Source: Arion vulgaris (Eukaryota > Mollusca > Gastropoda > Stylommatophora > Arionidae). Taken from it: a stretch of DNA of 64,000 bases. Below the pieces are notes generated by a model. That model did no database searches, was not told the DNA's origin, and saw nothing but the letters and a program-made list of their open reading frames with translations. Where the stretch lies: the NCBI GenBank assembly GCA_020796225.1, contig CM036755.1, positions 12,164,994-12,228,993 on the forward strand. The letters are read 5' to 3'. Each line of letters opens with the position of its first letter. Within the stretch, counting starts at the first letter, position 1. Made by a program: the position numbers and the translations under genes. This document shows, piece after piece, positions 21,971 through 33,232 of the stretch.

Positions 21971-22081
21971 AGGGTGAATCTTGTAGATATTCCTATTCCT
22001 ATTCCATCTATACAATAATATCACTATATTACTGCAGTTATGGATGTTGTATGCCGACAGGTATCCATGTCCTCAGCCAAT
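21962..22081 (+). pseudogene. Gene copy A exon 2 (Cys/Tyr-rich), decayed
   Basis: Homologous to exon 2 of copy B: GESCRYSYSYSIYTI then YYCSYGCC. Compared with B it has lost the acceptor AG, carries a 1-base shift after MPTG (needed to read YPCPQPM), lacks the second CC pair and has a weak donor GTAGTAGA instead of GTGAGTAA. Use of the intact upstream acceptor at 21,853 meets a stop in the ta-rich spacer. Confidence 0.75.
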
Positions 22082-22084
22082 GTA

Positions 22085-22690
22085 GTAGATTTGTCGTTTA
22101 AGTTTACTTTCTCTCATAAGAACCATCTTTAAAGAGATTGTTTGTTAAGTCTCATAACACTGTTTATTAGAACAAGTAGAACAATAAATTACATGACGTC
22201 TTCAAAAATGTGTTCCTTAGTCAAATGTGGTACAATATACAGTGAATGACTGTTGTCTGCTGTGATAATTTTCAAACCATCACTCAAATCATCACTCAAA
22301 CCATAATGGTGTTTTCAACTGAAGAAAGAACATTTGACAATATGAAGAAACGTGTACAGACATATCTTTGCCCGTGATGAATATTTCAACATCTGCTATA
22401 ATGAAAATTGCATTGGTTCTTTCCAGTTTACCAAAACCAACAGTATACCATAGCAGTAACTATTGTGTCTTATTTCGGTACTTTGTAAATCACATTTTGT
22501 GATGACGTCATGTACTTCAGTTGTCAATTTGACCTATATATGAAATGTTGTAAGACTTTACAACAGCCTGTCCATGGAACATTGGAGATGCGATGATGGG
22601 CCAGTACATTTCTGAACTAACAGGACACGATGAATAATGACGCTGACCTCCTATACTTTCCAGCTTCTTCTCTGGTACCCAGTTGAGGCT
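22085..22690. other. Intron 2 of copy A, nothing coding
   Basis: AT-rich. A perfect TGACGTCA lies at 22,503-22,510 but without promoter context. Confidence 0.5.
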
Positions 22691-23347
22691 GATTCTCAAA
22701 CTCTTCACCTTCCATACAACTTGTCTGCTAAACTCTTCACCTTCCATACAACTTGTCTGCTAAACTCTTCACCTTCCATACACATCTGCTAAACTCTTCA
22801 CCTTACATAAAACTTGTCTGCTAAACTCTTCACCTTCCATACAACTTGTCTGCTAAACTCTCCACCTTCCATACAACTTGTCTGCTAAACTCTTCACCTT
22901 CCATACAACTTGTCTGCTAAACTCTTCACCTTACATACAACTTGTCTGCTAAACTCTTCACCTTCCATACTTGTCTCTAAACTCTCCACCTTCCATACAA
23001 CTTGTCTCTAAACTCTCCACCTTCCATACAACTTGTCTGCTAAACTCTTCACCTTACATACAACTTGTCTCTAAACTCTTCACCTTACATACAACTTGTC
23101 TCTAAACTCTTCACCTTCCATACAACTTGTCTGCTAAACTCTTCACCTTCACACTTGTCTGCTAAACTCTTCACCTTCCATACAACTTGTCTCTAAACTC
23201 TTCACCTTCCATACAACTTGTCTGCTAAACTCTTCACCTACTACAACTTGTCTGCTAAACTCTCCACCTTCCATACAACTTGTCTGCTAAACTCTTCACC
23301 TTCCATACAACTTATCTGCTAAACTCTTCACCTTACATACAACTTGT
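22690..23347. repeat. 31-33-bp minisatellite, about 20 copies (intron 2, copy A)
   Basis: Units of aactcttcaccttccataca plus acttgtctgcta with length variants. The same family fills intron 2 of copy B (49.37-50.46 kb), so it was present before the duplication. Confidence 0.95.
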
Positions 23348-23373
23348 AATGCATGTTCTGTCTTTGATCTCAG

Positions 23374-23534
23374 TACTGAAATGACTGCATTTATTGTCCC
23401 CGTGGTGCTTGTCTCAGTGTTCCTGGTAGTCTGCGCCATAGTTGTGATCATCGTTATAAGGAGAAGAAGAAGATTACAGACAACAATACAGTATGGAACA
23501 ACCATTCTTCTCCACGGTGGTAACTACACAACAG
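23374..23534 (+). pseudogene. Gene copy A exon 3 (transmembrane), frame lost near its end
   Basis: Acceptor tctttgatctcag is intact. Reads TEMTAFIVPVVLVSVFLVVC then a basic RRRRR and LQTTIQYGTTI, matching copy B. A single-base deletion at the ccacggtgg segment (ccacaggtgg in B) shifts the last 10 codons. Donor GTAAGAG is kept. Confidence 0.8.
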
Positions 23535-23659
23535 GTAAGAGATAGATGTTGTGTGCATGTGTAGTAGTGTTCAGTCTGTCTGTCTGTGTGTGTGTGTGTG
23601 TGTGTGCAAGTTTACATGTTTGTTCATGTGTATCTTTGTCTATAACTGGCATTGGGTCT

Positions 23660-23885
23660 TACAGAAAAAGATAATTGGGCCCGGTTTACCAGAGACAGTC
23701 AGACATGACAAGCGGTAGTGAGGGAAGGCTTACAACGCTCAGGGAAACGCCGTCGCATATCGATGCAAAAGAGAGTGCAGAGCGCAGAGAGACCATCTTC
23801 TGCATCAAATCAGTCACCACTTTACCTGCAGCAACTGTGGCAGCCGATTATCTTATGAGACAAATAGGTCAACGAGGATGATGTA
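23660..23885 (+). pseudogene. LINE C-terminal zinc-knuckle fragment
   Basis: Plus strand reads DNWARFTRDSQ, ERPSSASNQS and, in a shifted frame, HHFTCSNCGSRLSYETNRS; the CxxC segment is the usual end of endonuclease/RT LINE proteins. In intron 3 of copy A only. Confidence 0.5.
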
Positions 23886-24285
23886 TATGAATGTTGTATA
23901 TAGAATGTATTATATGAATGTTTGTATATGAATGTTGTATATGAGATATTGTATATGAGATATTTGTATATGAATGTTGTATATGAATGTTGTATATGAA
24001 TGTTGTATATGAATGTTGTATATGAATGTTGTATATGAATGTTGTATATGAATGATGTATATGAATGTTGTATATGAATGATGTATATGAATGATGTATA
24101 TGAATGATGTATATAGAATTTGTATATGAATGATGTATATGAATATTGTATATGAATATTGTATATGAATGTTGTATATAATGTTGTATATGAATGTTGT
24201 ATATGATGTTGTATATGAATGTTGTATATGAATGTTGTATGAATGATGTATATGAATGTTGTATATAGATGTTGTATATGTAACA
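23886..24285. repeat. 13-bp minisatellite, about 30 copies (intron 3, copy A)
   Basis: Units of tgaatgttgtata with variants (tgaatgatgtata, tgagatattgtata). Long minus-strand frames of Ile/His/Tyr/Thr are a by-product. Confidence 0.95.
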
Positions 24286-24325
24286 GAAACCATAACTCCT
24301 TGTATAATTATACTGACAGACTATG

Positions 24326-24545
24326 GTGTGGAGGTAAGGTGCTCGCATCTTGCTCTAAACGTGCTCAGTTCGACCCCCGTGCAGAAATCGGATTATTTCC
24401 CCATATATTCCATGATCTTAATGTAAGGAAGATCTGTTCCTAATCATATCGGTGACGGACTATAAAACGCAGGTTCCGTATTCAAGTAGATTACTTGACA
24501 GATAAAAATCGATACAAGTAGGCTGCAAAGCCGCTCTATGAACTT
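24326..24545 (+). mobile_element. SINE family 3 copy, 3'-truncated
   Basis: tRNA-like head ggtgtggaggtaaggtgctc with agttcgaccccc B box, then 'tcggtgacggactataaaac', stopping in 'ggctgcaaagccgctc'. Confidence 0.7.
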
Positions 24546-24870
24546 ATGAAACATTAATATCACTTAACCCTTTACTCAGTAATTTTATTTCTCTCCTGAC
24601 GCATATTGCCGAATATAATTGTAAACCGAATTACATAGTCACCAGTAAATTGGCTTTGCGTCATGTTACAAAATACTGCAGGCCAGTATATAGGCTCGGA
24701 CAGGTGAAGAGTTAATTGTTTTTGTCCATTTTTTGTTCAGTCAATGGTATAATCTAATTGTACTGACTATTATCTACTTAGTTCTATCCCATCTTCTCTG
24801 CGTCTGCCCTGTTACAGTACATGACTGTTGCTTAAGAATGTTGCATACAAGCATCACAAAGATTGATTGA
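24546..24870. other. Intron 3 of copy A, nothing recognised
   Basis: AT-rich non-coding DNA between two SINE copies. Confidence 0.5.
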
Positions 24871-25285
24871 TTGATATGACCATCATCATCGCACTACGAT
24901 GAGCAACCATGTATGCTGTCGATCTCGTTCTTACACAGGAAGATCTCAGCGGCAGTGCACGAAAACGCAGCACCGGCAAGGGCCGAGATATCATTTAGAA
25001 AATGGTGAACATGTTTTGCTGCAAATCTATTTTGTAATCATTTTCATGAATTTTGCCGGGGCAACAGCTTTCCAGTCTGCTCTTCTCGATTTGGAACTGC
25101 CAAGGGTTATTTACGTGCTCGGATTTGAACAAAGGACCTAAGTTTTACCGTCCGTCTCCGATAGGACTATTAACTTGATCTCACTACATTGAATCAGAGA
25201 TCTCTGGACAAATATCCAGATGGCTCCACAGGAACAAACCAGTACCTTTGGAACTAGAGGTGAGCACTTAGCTTCTACGCCACAT
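24870..25285 (-). mobile_element. SINE family 3 copy, next to exon 4 of copy A
   Basis: Plus strand starts with the (atca)n/tgattgattga tail side (gaccatcatcatcgcactac), ends with the tRNA-like head (gaggtgagcacttagcttct). The paralogous copy in unit B (54.41-54.86 kb) sits at the same place before exon 4, so this insertion predates the duplication. Confidence 0.8.
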
Positions 25286-25418
25286 ATACTGCAGCGTGAA
25301 CAGACATACACACACATACATATTTACATATATCACTCACCAAACACACCACATAGATACACAGGTTCGTGTTTATGTTTACTATTTTAATATAAGTCTC
25401 ATTATTGTTTTCTTATGT

Positions 25419-25644
25419 GGCAACTTACCAAGGTGGTTACAATAATCCTCAATTCCACCTGGGAATGCGTATTTTGGACAACCACCTAACGGTCAGATGA
25501 TACAGACGTATCCAGCCCAAACTGTCATGTACCAAGCCAACCTAGCAACCAGAACCTGAAATGTTGCAGGTGGACCACCTATGTCACCTAGTGGACCCAG
25601 TGACCCAGATACTTCTCAAAGCTATACCACAATCTAAAGAATAA
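25419..25644 (+). pseudogene. Gene copy A exon 4 (cytoplasmic tail), decayed
   Basis: Clearly homologous to exon 4 of copy B (YQGGYNNPQF, GQPPNGQMIQTYPAQT, VMYQAN) but the acceptor has changed from cttacag to cttatgt and several 1-base indels break the frame. The PPxY region is altered (GPPMSP). The stop and 3' flank are recognisable. Confidence 0.8.
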
Positions 25645-25800
25645 TATAAGCTGATCTAACACTCTATTGTAGCATCCATGGATGAATTGTTAGATTCAAA
25701 ACACGGACTGTGAAAAAAATTGATTAAAGTAAACTTATACTAAAGCATGGGCGTCCCCAAATATATTTCTTGCGGTGGGGATGGATACAAAAAATAATTG

Positions 25801-26340
25801 TTCATAGTTCATAGTTCATAAGTACGGTTCCAACTTCACTGCAATGGGTCACCCCATAATTGCTCCGTTCCTGTGGCAATGAAAATCACACGAAATGCTA
25901 ACAACTGTGAAATGTTTCCTGTGTGAACTAATTCCAGAATGAAACAGCGCGCACCACCACAAAAGCAACCTGCACCGCATAAAATGCATATGGCCCTCGC
26001 TAATGTAGCAACACAAAACTGTTCATCACTTGAATTGCAATTCTTGTCGAAGGAACATCAATCACGACAAAATCCAGCTTTCTGCACTCTCAATATAACT
26101 GCATACGCAGATTGGTTTGTTCGTCATCAAATACTTTCCGCAATTTTCTGAATACACACAACAAACGCACGGTTGACACAGCAAAAAGCATTCCATGTAA
26201 CAGTCATAGCTCACAGCGTTGCTCAAGCACCAACTCAGTAGCTCGGCAAACGAAACCGGAAAATACCCGACAAACATGGCGAAAATGCGCTAGCAAAGTC
26301 GTGTTCAGAATCAAACAGTTCTGACTCTGAATGCCTTCGC
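25801..26340 (-). mobile_element. Unclassified 540-bp retroposed insertion (unit-A-specific)
   Basis: Bounded by a 7-bp direct repeat ataattg (25,794-25,800 and 26,341-26,347); unit B is colinear on both sides without it (near 55,355). On the minus strand it ends in a heptamer tail, ctatgaactatgaactatgaa minus one base, as target-primed retroposons do. No tRNA head, RT or known domain recognised; it could be a SINE of an unseen family or a retrocopy of a transcript. Confidence 0.6.
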
Positions 26341-26520
26341 ATAATTGTATGTTGTTTACTCGCAAAAATGTAGAATACCATATTCTAAATACTGGTATTA
26401 AAATAATCAAATTCCATTTTCCAGAGAAAGAAAGGGAGGGAACCATTGTCCCCTTCATGCCAATGTATGGACCCTATGATAGAAATGTAAAAATTATCCA
26501 TATTACGGTCATTATCTCCA

Positions 26521-26918
26521 TCAATCCTCATCACTCTCACGGATCATAAGGAACATATCAATTATTTCCACTCAGTTTGATCTTGTGCATTTATTTATAC
26601 TTCAAACCTAGTTTTATACATGGCTTGAGCTCTGTCTGCTCTTCAAAAGTTTGCCTCCATATGTCATTATGACTCCCTTTTTCTTCTGCCCAAGATCTGT
26701 TCATTACAATGTGTGTCTTTCTATTCACATCCTGAATACATGCCCAACTCATCGTCATTGTTTTTTTAATGCATTTATTGTTATCTGCTCACCTGCGCAG
26801 ACAGGTATGGCACTTGATTGATTGAATCAATAAGCAAATATTAATCACTAATCGATTAAAACAATTATAGATTGTGTCGTTAAGACGTTCTTATGCTTAC
26901 CAAAATTACTAATTTATC
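26521..26918. other. Start of unit B, no gene
   Basis: Same sequence as 1-400 with about 10 percent differences; ends in the target-site copy actaatttatc (26,908-26,918) of the SINE. Confidence 0.7.
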
Positions 26919-27172
26919 TATGAGGGGTCTCTGTGGCTGAGTGGTTAAGCCTTTGCCTTGCGAGTCGAAGGTAGTGGGTTCGAATCCGGACCGCGGCTCT
27001 CTGTTCACGAGTGCATTTTTCCAGAGACCCCTAGGATTGTTGCTGGAGCTATGGAGTTCGTGCTTTGTGCAATACTCTCGGCAGGTGGTGTGCCATTTCT
27101 GCGGAGAGGACCGACCATATGGGTAAAACCCGGTGCAATGAAGTCAATCCTTCGGCTTTAAAACCCTTTAAA
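26919..27172 (+). mobile_element. SINE family 1, complete, with 11-bp target-site duplication
   Basis: Starts tatgaggggtctctgtggct. Class-II tRNA (Ser/Leu)-like head: A box tggctgagtggttaag, B box gggttcgaatcc. Body with gagttcgtgctttgtgcaat and ctcggcaggtggtgtgccat, end ccttcggctttaaaaccctt. Flanked by actaatttatc at 26,908-26,918 and 27,173-27,183; both unit A and unit C have the empty site. Best reference copy of the family in this window. Confidence 0.92.
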
Positions 27173-27469
27173 ACTAATTTATCAGTTACAAGAGGTTAGA
27201 GCAACAAGTTTTCAGGCAGTCTGTGGTTAAAGCGACGTTCCACACAAGGAGCTTGCTATTATTATTCAAAATATCATATCTTTGTTCTGTTAAATTGTTG
27301 TCAGCAGTTTTCAACGGACGTTCATGGAAATATATTGTCTGTTGGTAGCATGGAACAACTTCTTCTACTCATATTTAATAATTCTTCAAGAAGCAGGAGA
27401 GAACAGATGAAACTTATCAGACATAAACCAGCAATATTCTCTGAACATGTTTTGTGAAGAATGAAACGA

Positions 27470-27735
27470 ATACATTGTGAAAACTGGTAAGATACAAGAG
27501 AAGAGAAGATGTTGACAAGAGAGAATATGTGTGAAAACTGGTAAGATACAGAAGAGAGAGAGATGTTGCACAAGAGAATATATTGAAAACTGGTAGATAC
27601 CAGAAGTGAGAGAGATGTTGACAAGAGAATATATTGTGAAAACTGGTAAGATGCAAAGAAGAGAGAGATGTTGACAGAGAATATATTGTGAAAACTGGTA
27701 AGATACAAAGAGTGAGAGAGAGATGTTGACAAGAG
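27470..27735. repeat. 59-bp minisatellite, about 5 copies (unit B)
   Basis: Same unit as at 722-845 with small deletions in several copies. Confidence 0.9.
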
Positions 27736-27924
27736 GAATATATTCTAGTTAGTTTAACATCATGACACGGCATTAAAGCAATATCAGAACTTGTAGCTAG
27801 AACAATAGACATAAAGTTGTAGAAGAACACGATAACCTGCGATTGCTGGCAGGCGACTTGATGATGATAGATATGTAGAGGCTTGCTGGAAACAATTTTA
27901 ACAATTATTCTACTAACAAAAGAA

Positions 27925-28697
27925 ATGATTGTTCTATTATGATTGAATCAACTAATATTGTTCTATTACTTAGTTGCAACAACTAATAGTGTTCTATTAC
28001 TTGATTGAACAACTAATATTGTTCTATTACTTGATTGAAACAACTAATATTGTTCTATTACTTGATTGAAACAACTAATATTGTTCTATTACTTGATTGA
28101 ATCAACTAATATTGTTCTATTACTTGATTGAAACAACTAATATTGTTCTATTACTTGATTGAAACAACTAATATTGTTCTATTACTTGATTGAAACAACT
28201 AATATTGTTCTATTACTTGATTGAAACAACTAACATTGTTCTATTACTTTATTGAATCAACTAATATTGTTCTATTACTTGATTGAAACAACTAATATTG
28301 TTCTCTTACTTGATTGAATCCAATATTGTTCTATTATGATTGAAACAACTAATATTGTTCTATTACTTGATTGAAACAACTAATATTGTTCTATTAGCTT
28401 GTTGAAACAACTAATATTGTTCTATTACTTGATTGAAGCAACTAATATTGTTCTATTACTTGATTGAAACAACTAATATTGTTCTATTACTTGATTGAAG
28501 CAACTAATATTTTTATTACTTGATTGAAACAACTAATATTGTTCTATTGCTTATTGAACAACTAATATTGTTCTATTACTTGATTGAAACAACTAATATT
28601 GTTCTATTACTTGATTGAAACAACTAATATTGTTCTATTACTTGATTGAAACAACTAATATTGTTCTATTACTTGATTGAAACAACTAATATTGTTA
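27925..28697. repeat. 31-bp minisatellite, about 25 copies (unit B)
   Basis: Same unit and phase as 1,035-1,997; copies carry more indels than in unit A. Confidence 0.95.
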
Positions 28698-28779
28698 CAA
28701 TGTGTATCTTCAAATGACAGTGAGATAGAAATATAAAACGTGAGAACATATCAGAAAAAACAATGAAGGAGACAAAAGT

Positions 28780-29063
28780 ATGATCTGTTTATAAGTCTGC
28801 CTTCACTAATTAGCTCTAGCCGTAATGGTACGAGACTCAAAGCAAGAGTTACACGGACAACAGGTTTCCTGCAACGAGCACACATGAAGGATCTAAGCTT
28901 CAAGTACCTCTGAAGTCGGCGAGGCTGTCCGCATGCTTGAGGGGCGGCTGTAAAAGAGTAACTTAGGCCTCACAAAAAAATCAGTCAGAAGCGCATTACC
29001 AGTCGTCATGACTTTTCGCCTGAATTAACAACAGGCGTACGAGAGACAAAGAAGAAGAAGAAG
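28780..29063 (+). mobile_element. (GAA)n-tailed retroposon, unit-B-specific
   Basis: Plus-strand insertion ending in gacaaagaagaagaagaag; unit A at about 2,095 has no insertion. The last 90 bases share gcgcattac and the (GAA)n tail with the minus-strand elements at 11.4 and 20.15 kb. Non-coding. Confidence 0.5.
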
Positions 29064-29214
29064 TAAGATATATTTTATTAACTATATAATTGTGAAGGCA
29101 AATATTTGATCTGATTATCTCTAAAATATTATAATTGTGAAGATCTTGTTCATTGATATGTTTTTATTTCAATAAAGTTTATATAAACACAATTTAGAAG
29201 TATTCATTACTTTG

Positions 29215-29415
29215 TTTTAGTTTTAGTTTGAAATATCTTCATTGCATTGCATGCCCTGTTGTGCTCCGATCTCCTTCGCAGCAGGTTCAGCAACTAAACG
29301 TACCAGTTCGATGTTGCTCGATGTGTCTACTCATATGTATATGTATGCTCTTTACTGGGCATCTCAATCCAGCTCATGCAATCTAGTAGTTGACGTGGAT
29401 TGGTTTAGATGAAAA
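29215..29415 (-). pseudogene. LINE 3' coding tail, unit B copy
   Basis: Paralogue of 2,768-2,985; same Trp/Cys segment and ATATCTTCATTGCATTGCAT end, more indels. Confidence 0.6.
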
Positions 29416-29789
29416 TCGTTTTTGTGGTCACATTATATGAGGATATAATGAATTCAGCAGAAGTGATGAAATTAGAGAAGTGATGAAATTAGTGAAATAT
29501 CTGGTCAACAACTGCCATTAAAATTCCTTATTCTTATCACAGAGGAAAAGTCTTCTCTCGTGTTTTGAGAACAGCTGTCCATGTTTCTGAGCCTATCGTC
29601 AGTAGCTATTTACACAAGTTTGATAGATCTAAATCTTCATCTACAATGTTAATTTTGTTTTGTCCCACGTTCACTTTGATATTCTGTCAAATATGGTGAC
29701 ATAACTACCTATTCGAGTGTTGATTTCTTCATCAAGAGAGAGACGGTCTGGCAGTGACTATCGACCCAAGATAGCAATATTTGTATCTT

Positions 29790-30212
29790 CTTCTCTTCCA
29801 CCATTTTCTTCTTTATAGAAGTGTTGGTGGTGAAACGTAGTGATCTTGTGTGTGCTTGTTTAATGCCTTTGTGAGCTTTCATTTTCGTAAAAGGCTGCTC
29901 TTGATGCCATCGCTCCATCTTTTGCGTGGTCTTCCTCTTGCTTTGTTCTCATTATACTTTTTCTGTGTGGCTCTCTGTAGGTAGAGCGATGCCAGGGCAT
30001 TCTTGTCAGGTGTCCAAAACATTTAATCTGTTGTTCTTTTATGAATTGCATGACTGGTTTCACATCAGTCTTCTTCTGATTTCTTCATTTCTAATTTTGT
30101 CTCTTATTGTCACACCTGCTGCTCTTCTAAGACACCTCATCTCTGTCGTTATGACTTTCCTCATTAGTTCTTGTCATTGGTCATGTTTGACCTTTTAACA
30201 TAGTGTTGGCCA
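29790..30212 (-). pseudogene. LINE C-terminal remnant, unit-B-specific
   Basis: Minus strand gives PVMQFIKEQQIKCFGHLTRM, then a shifted frame with RPRKRW-like KDGAMASRAAFYENESSQRH. Same group as 11.87-12.31 kb. Interrupts sequence that is continuous in unit A at about 3,370. Confidence 0.75.
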
Positions 30213-30354
30213 GAAAATTGTTCTTATGAGATTTGCTTTAGTTTTTAGTTTATGATGTTTGTATATTATCAACTTTCATGTATGCATGTACGCATGAGAA
30301 TAGATCCTAGCAGTACCCTGAGGGCGTCAGAGGTCAGGAAGCATACCGGTGTAG

Positions 30355-30512
30355 CTATGAAATAAACGAATAGTGGTGTCACTACACGAATAGTAGGTGT
30401 CCACTACGAATAGTAAGGTGTCCACTACACGAATAGTAAGTGTCCACTACACGAATAGTGTCCACTGCATGAATAGTAAGTGTCCACTACAGGAATAGTA
30501 GGTGTCCACTAA
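30355..30512. repeat. 22-bp minisatellite, about 8 copies
   Basis: Units of cactacacgaatagtaggtg plus tc with indels. Confidence 0.9.
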
Positions 30513-30599
30513 GTAGTTTCTTTCAGATGTGTATTATTATTTTCCTTAATTTGATCTTCCTCTTCATCCAATTTTCTTTATCATTTCTTAAACCACGGT

Positions 30600-30841
30600 T
30601 GTAAGTGAGATCAAGTTCCTAGTCCTATCGGAGATGGGATAGCGTTCTACAAAGTATCTGTACTGCAGAACTCATCAAAATATTAAAATAAGCTACATAA
30701 GAAACGTTTTACCATCTTCAATATTATCATCGAGCCTTCGCCGATGCTACAGAGTTCGTGTACCACCCTGAAATTGTCGCTTATAATAAAGAAATCAGAA
30801 CACGCATGGCTATTCACCCAAAGTACAATGATTGGTATATC

Positions 30842-30875
<34 letters not shown>

Positions 30876-30880
30876 GTGAT
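30600..30880 (+). mobile_element. SINE family 3 copy, 5'-truncated (unit B)
   Basis: Paralogue of 3,540-3,870, ending in seven tcaa repeats. Directly followed by the sequence found at 6,473 in unit A, so 3.87-6.47 kb is either an insertion in A or a deletion in B. Confidence 0.7.
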
Positions 30881-31119
30881 ATTTGTTGATGTTCTTTTCC
30901 TGACATAAAACTGTTGTCTTGGTGACACAGAAAATATGACACATTCCCAGGTCATATTGTTGATTAGAATTGCAGGTAGCCTCACTGTTCGAGACTAGGA
31001 CAGTATCTTCAGCGAGAAGATATCATTGAGAAGAATTTCTGTCGAGTTTTTGTCTTGGCTCTTAAACGAGCTCAGTTGAAGAGTGAACCATCAGATCTAG
31101 TCCGAATGGAAACATTGCC

Positions 31120-32120
31120 ATCCGAATTCTCAAAGGCATGGTATAAAGGATTGTAAGAAGATGTTAATGAAGGTGGGGACAAGGACACTCCATGTTTAAT
31201 TCCACTTTTAACTGCAAAGTTGTCAGATATATTGTCACTGAACTCTACCTCTGACTTTCATGCCTCAAGTAGGGATGATCAGTAAGATAACTTTAAAGAA
31301 CAGCTGCTTTGCTTCTTCAATATATTGTCCCGATCTGCTGATCGTGTCAGATTTCTTGGAAAGATCAGAACGTAGAGAATGTGACCATCATTCCTCTCTA
31401 CATTTTCTCTTCAAGTTGTCAAAGAATGAATATATGTAATTGCTGATCGTCCACCTCTAAATCCCATTGTGACTCTGGAGAGCACTCACAGTCAATTTCT
31501 GAAGTCATTTTAATGGAATTAGTGCAAAAACCAACATAAGCAGATATAAATGTACGGACAACATAAGCGAAATAAATGTACGGACAACATAAGCAGATAT
31601 AAATGTACGGACAACATAAGCAGATATAAATGTACGGACAACATAAGCAGATATAAATGTACGAACAACATAAGCAGATATAAATGTACGGACAACAGAA
31701 GAAAGTGCAAAACATTACATAGGACACTTAAGGAGAGAGAGAGAGAGATGTCTCAGTAATTTATACAGATTGTTTTCATTGTCTCATTTATTCTTATAAA
31801 GTATGCCGTCACCATCTTTGCATGCCTCATGTCTTGAAGAATTTCTCACTCTCTCCAGCACTGGACAGGGAGAATCATGACGTGAGAAAAGAACATCATG
31901 GAAGATTTCTTGCAGCACTGCTGTCTATTCATGAGGCCTTGCTGTTTACAAGCTTTGTTGATTGGTTTGGAGAGCTTTATCTTCGTGTACTCGTCATGAA
32001 TATCGGTTAGTCAATGAAGTTTCGGTACGATCTGATCTACATCAGGATTTGCTGGTTTATCCACCGCTGCTGTTCATCACATACATCGATCAAATCTGTT
32101 AAACAGCTATGAGAGAGAGA
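31120..32120 (-). pseudogene. LINE reverse-transcriptase remnant, unit B copy
   Basis: Paralogue of 6,946-7,960 with the same degraded RT motifs and a private 27-bp array in the middle. No long frame is left. Confidence 0.6.
31536..31695. repeat. 27-bp minisatellite, about 6 copies, inside the LINE
   Basis: Units of gtacggacaacataagcaga plus tataaat. Flanked by the 9-base direct repeat agtgcaaaa at about 31,520 and 31,700; absent from unit A. Confidence 0.9.
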
Positions 32121-32880
32121 GAGAAATACAGGAGGACTGTTGGGGTGGCAAAGTTCTGCTCAGGACAAGCTATATGATGATGACTATGACACCATAATTA
32201 TGACAGAAACAGATAGGAAGGTACAGTGGTGGTACATGATAGCAACAGAAGAACGGAGAAGGCATTTGAAACTACTAAAGCTGTAAGTGCTAAGAGGTCA
32301 AAGTTAGTTTAAATCTAATTTTTCGCATGTTATTAAATTCCTGTTTTAGTAAACATTGACATTAAGATATCGTCTTGGCAAAACAATAATGTACTGGGCC
32401 TAAGTATGCAAATATCGCTTGCATAGAAACAGCAGATTAAGGCAAAGGAACTGATTAGGAAAATGACTTTTGATAACAGATTGTAATTAACTGTTACAAA
32501 CAAACTATGGTGCTGTTTAGCTATTGACCTGAAAAACGGGTTGTGGCTAAATAAAATGTTGGTTCTAGTTGTATGCCCACATTCAGCTGCAGTTTTCTGA
32601 ATTATTAACCGATTTTTGTGAGTAATATACCATTTTGTAGGTACATGAATTTTCTTTCTCTAACTCCGTGTGAACAAAATGCCACACTTTGTGGCTTTGG
32701 ATAGGACTTTGTTTTACAAGCAGCCACACTAAACGATGTTTTTTCATTCTAAATACAAAAGGCTTGTAACAACATGGCTATTTCCCTGGTCAACAAAGAG
32801 TTCAGATTGTTTTAAAACAAATAAATAATGGTCCTTCCATACTTATGGGAGCCAATAAGTTAAATATTAGTAAATAGTGA
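32121..32880. other. Non-coding DNA, unit-B-specific in part
   Basis: No gene seen. Includes a short (ga)n tract at 32,110-32,125 and an AT-rich stretch without recognised repeats. Confidence 0.5.
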
Positions 32881-33232
32881 ATTGTTCTATACATGGAGTC
32901 TGTAATTGTCTAACACATGGAGTCTGTAATTGTCCAACACATGGAGTCTGTAATTGTCAACACACGAGTCTGTAATTGTCCTACACACAGAGCCCGTAAT
33001 TGTCCTACACACGGAGCCCGTAATTGTCCTACACACGGAGCCATAATTGTCCTACACACGGAGCCCTAATTGTCCTACACGGGCCATAATTGTCCTACAC
33101 ACAGGCCCGTAATTGTCCTACACGGAGCTCGTTATTGTCCCTACCATGGAGCTCGTTGTTGTCCTACACACGGGCTCGTTATTGTCCTACACAGGACCCG
33201 TAATTGTCCTACACGCAGGAGCCCGTATATGA
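32880..33232. repeat. 26-bp minisatellite, about 13 copies
   Basis: Units of ggagcccgtaattgtcctac plus acac, diverged with deletions. Absent from unit A. Confidence 0.9.

Larger units (their letters stand above)
1..26520. repeat. Segmental-duplication unit A
   Basis: First of three head-to-tail paralogous blocks. Its opening 450 bases, 59-bp and 31-bp minisatellites, LINE tail at 2.8 kb, TATA promoter with signal-peptide exon, and later exons recur in the same order in unit B, and its opening recurs again from about 55.54 kb. The boundary before unit B is placed where the sequence of position 1 reappears near 26,520. The unit holds the decayed gene copy A. Boundaries are good to about 50 bases; divergence between units is substantial, so the duplication is not recent. 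Confidence 0.85.

Noticed and set aside
22503..22510. TGACGTCA as a second promoter CRE
   Set aside because: It lies in intron 2 of the decayed copy with no TATA box or exon nearby; a chance 8-mer is likely.
26919..27010. tRNA gene (Ser/Leu-like head with A and B boxes)
   Set aside because: It is followed by a conserved non-tRNA body in three copies with target-site duplication, so it is a SINE head; the acceptor stem does not close properly.
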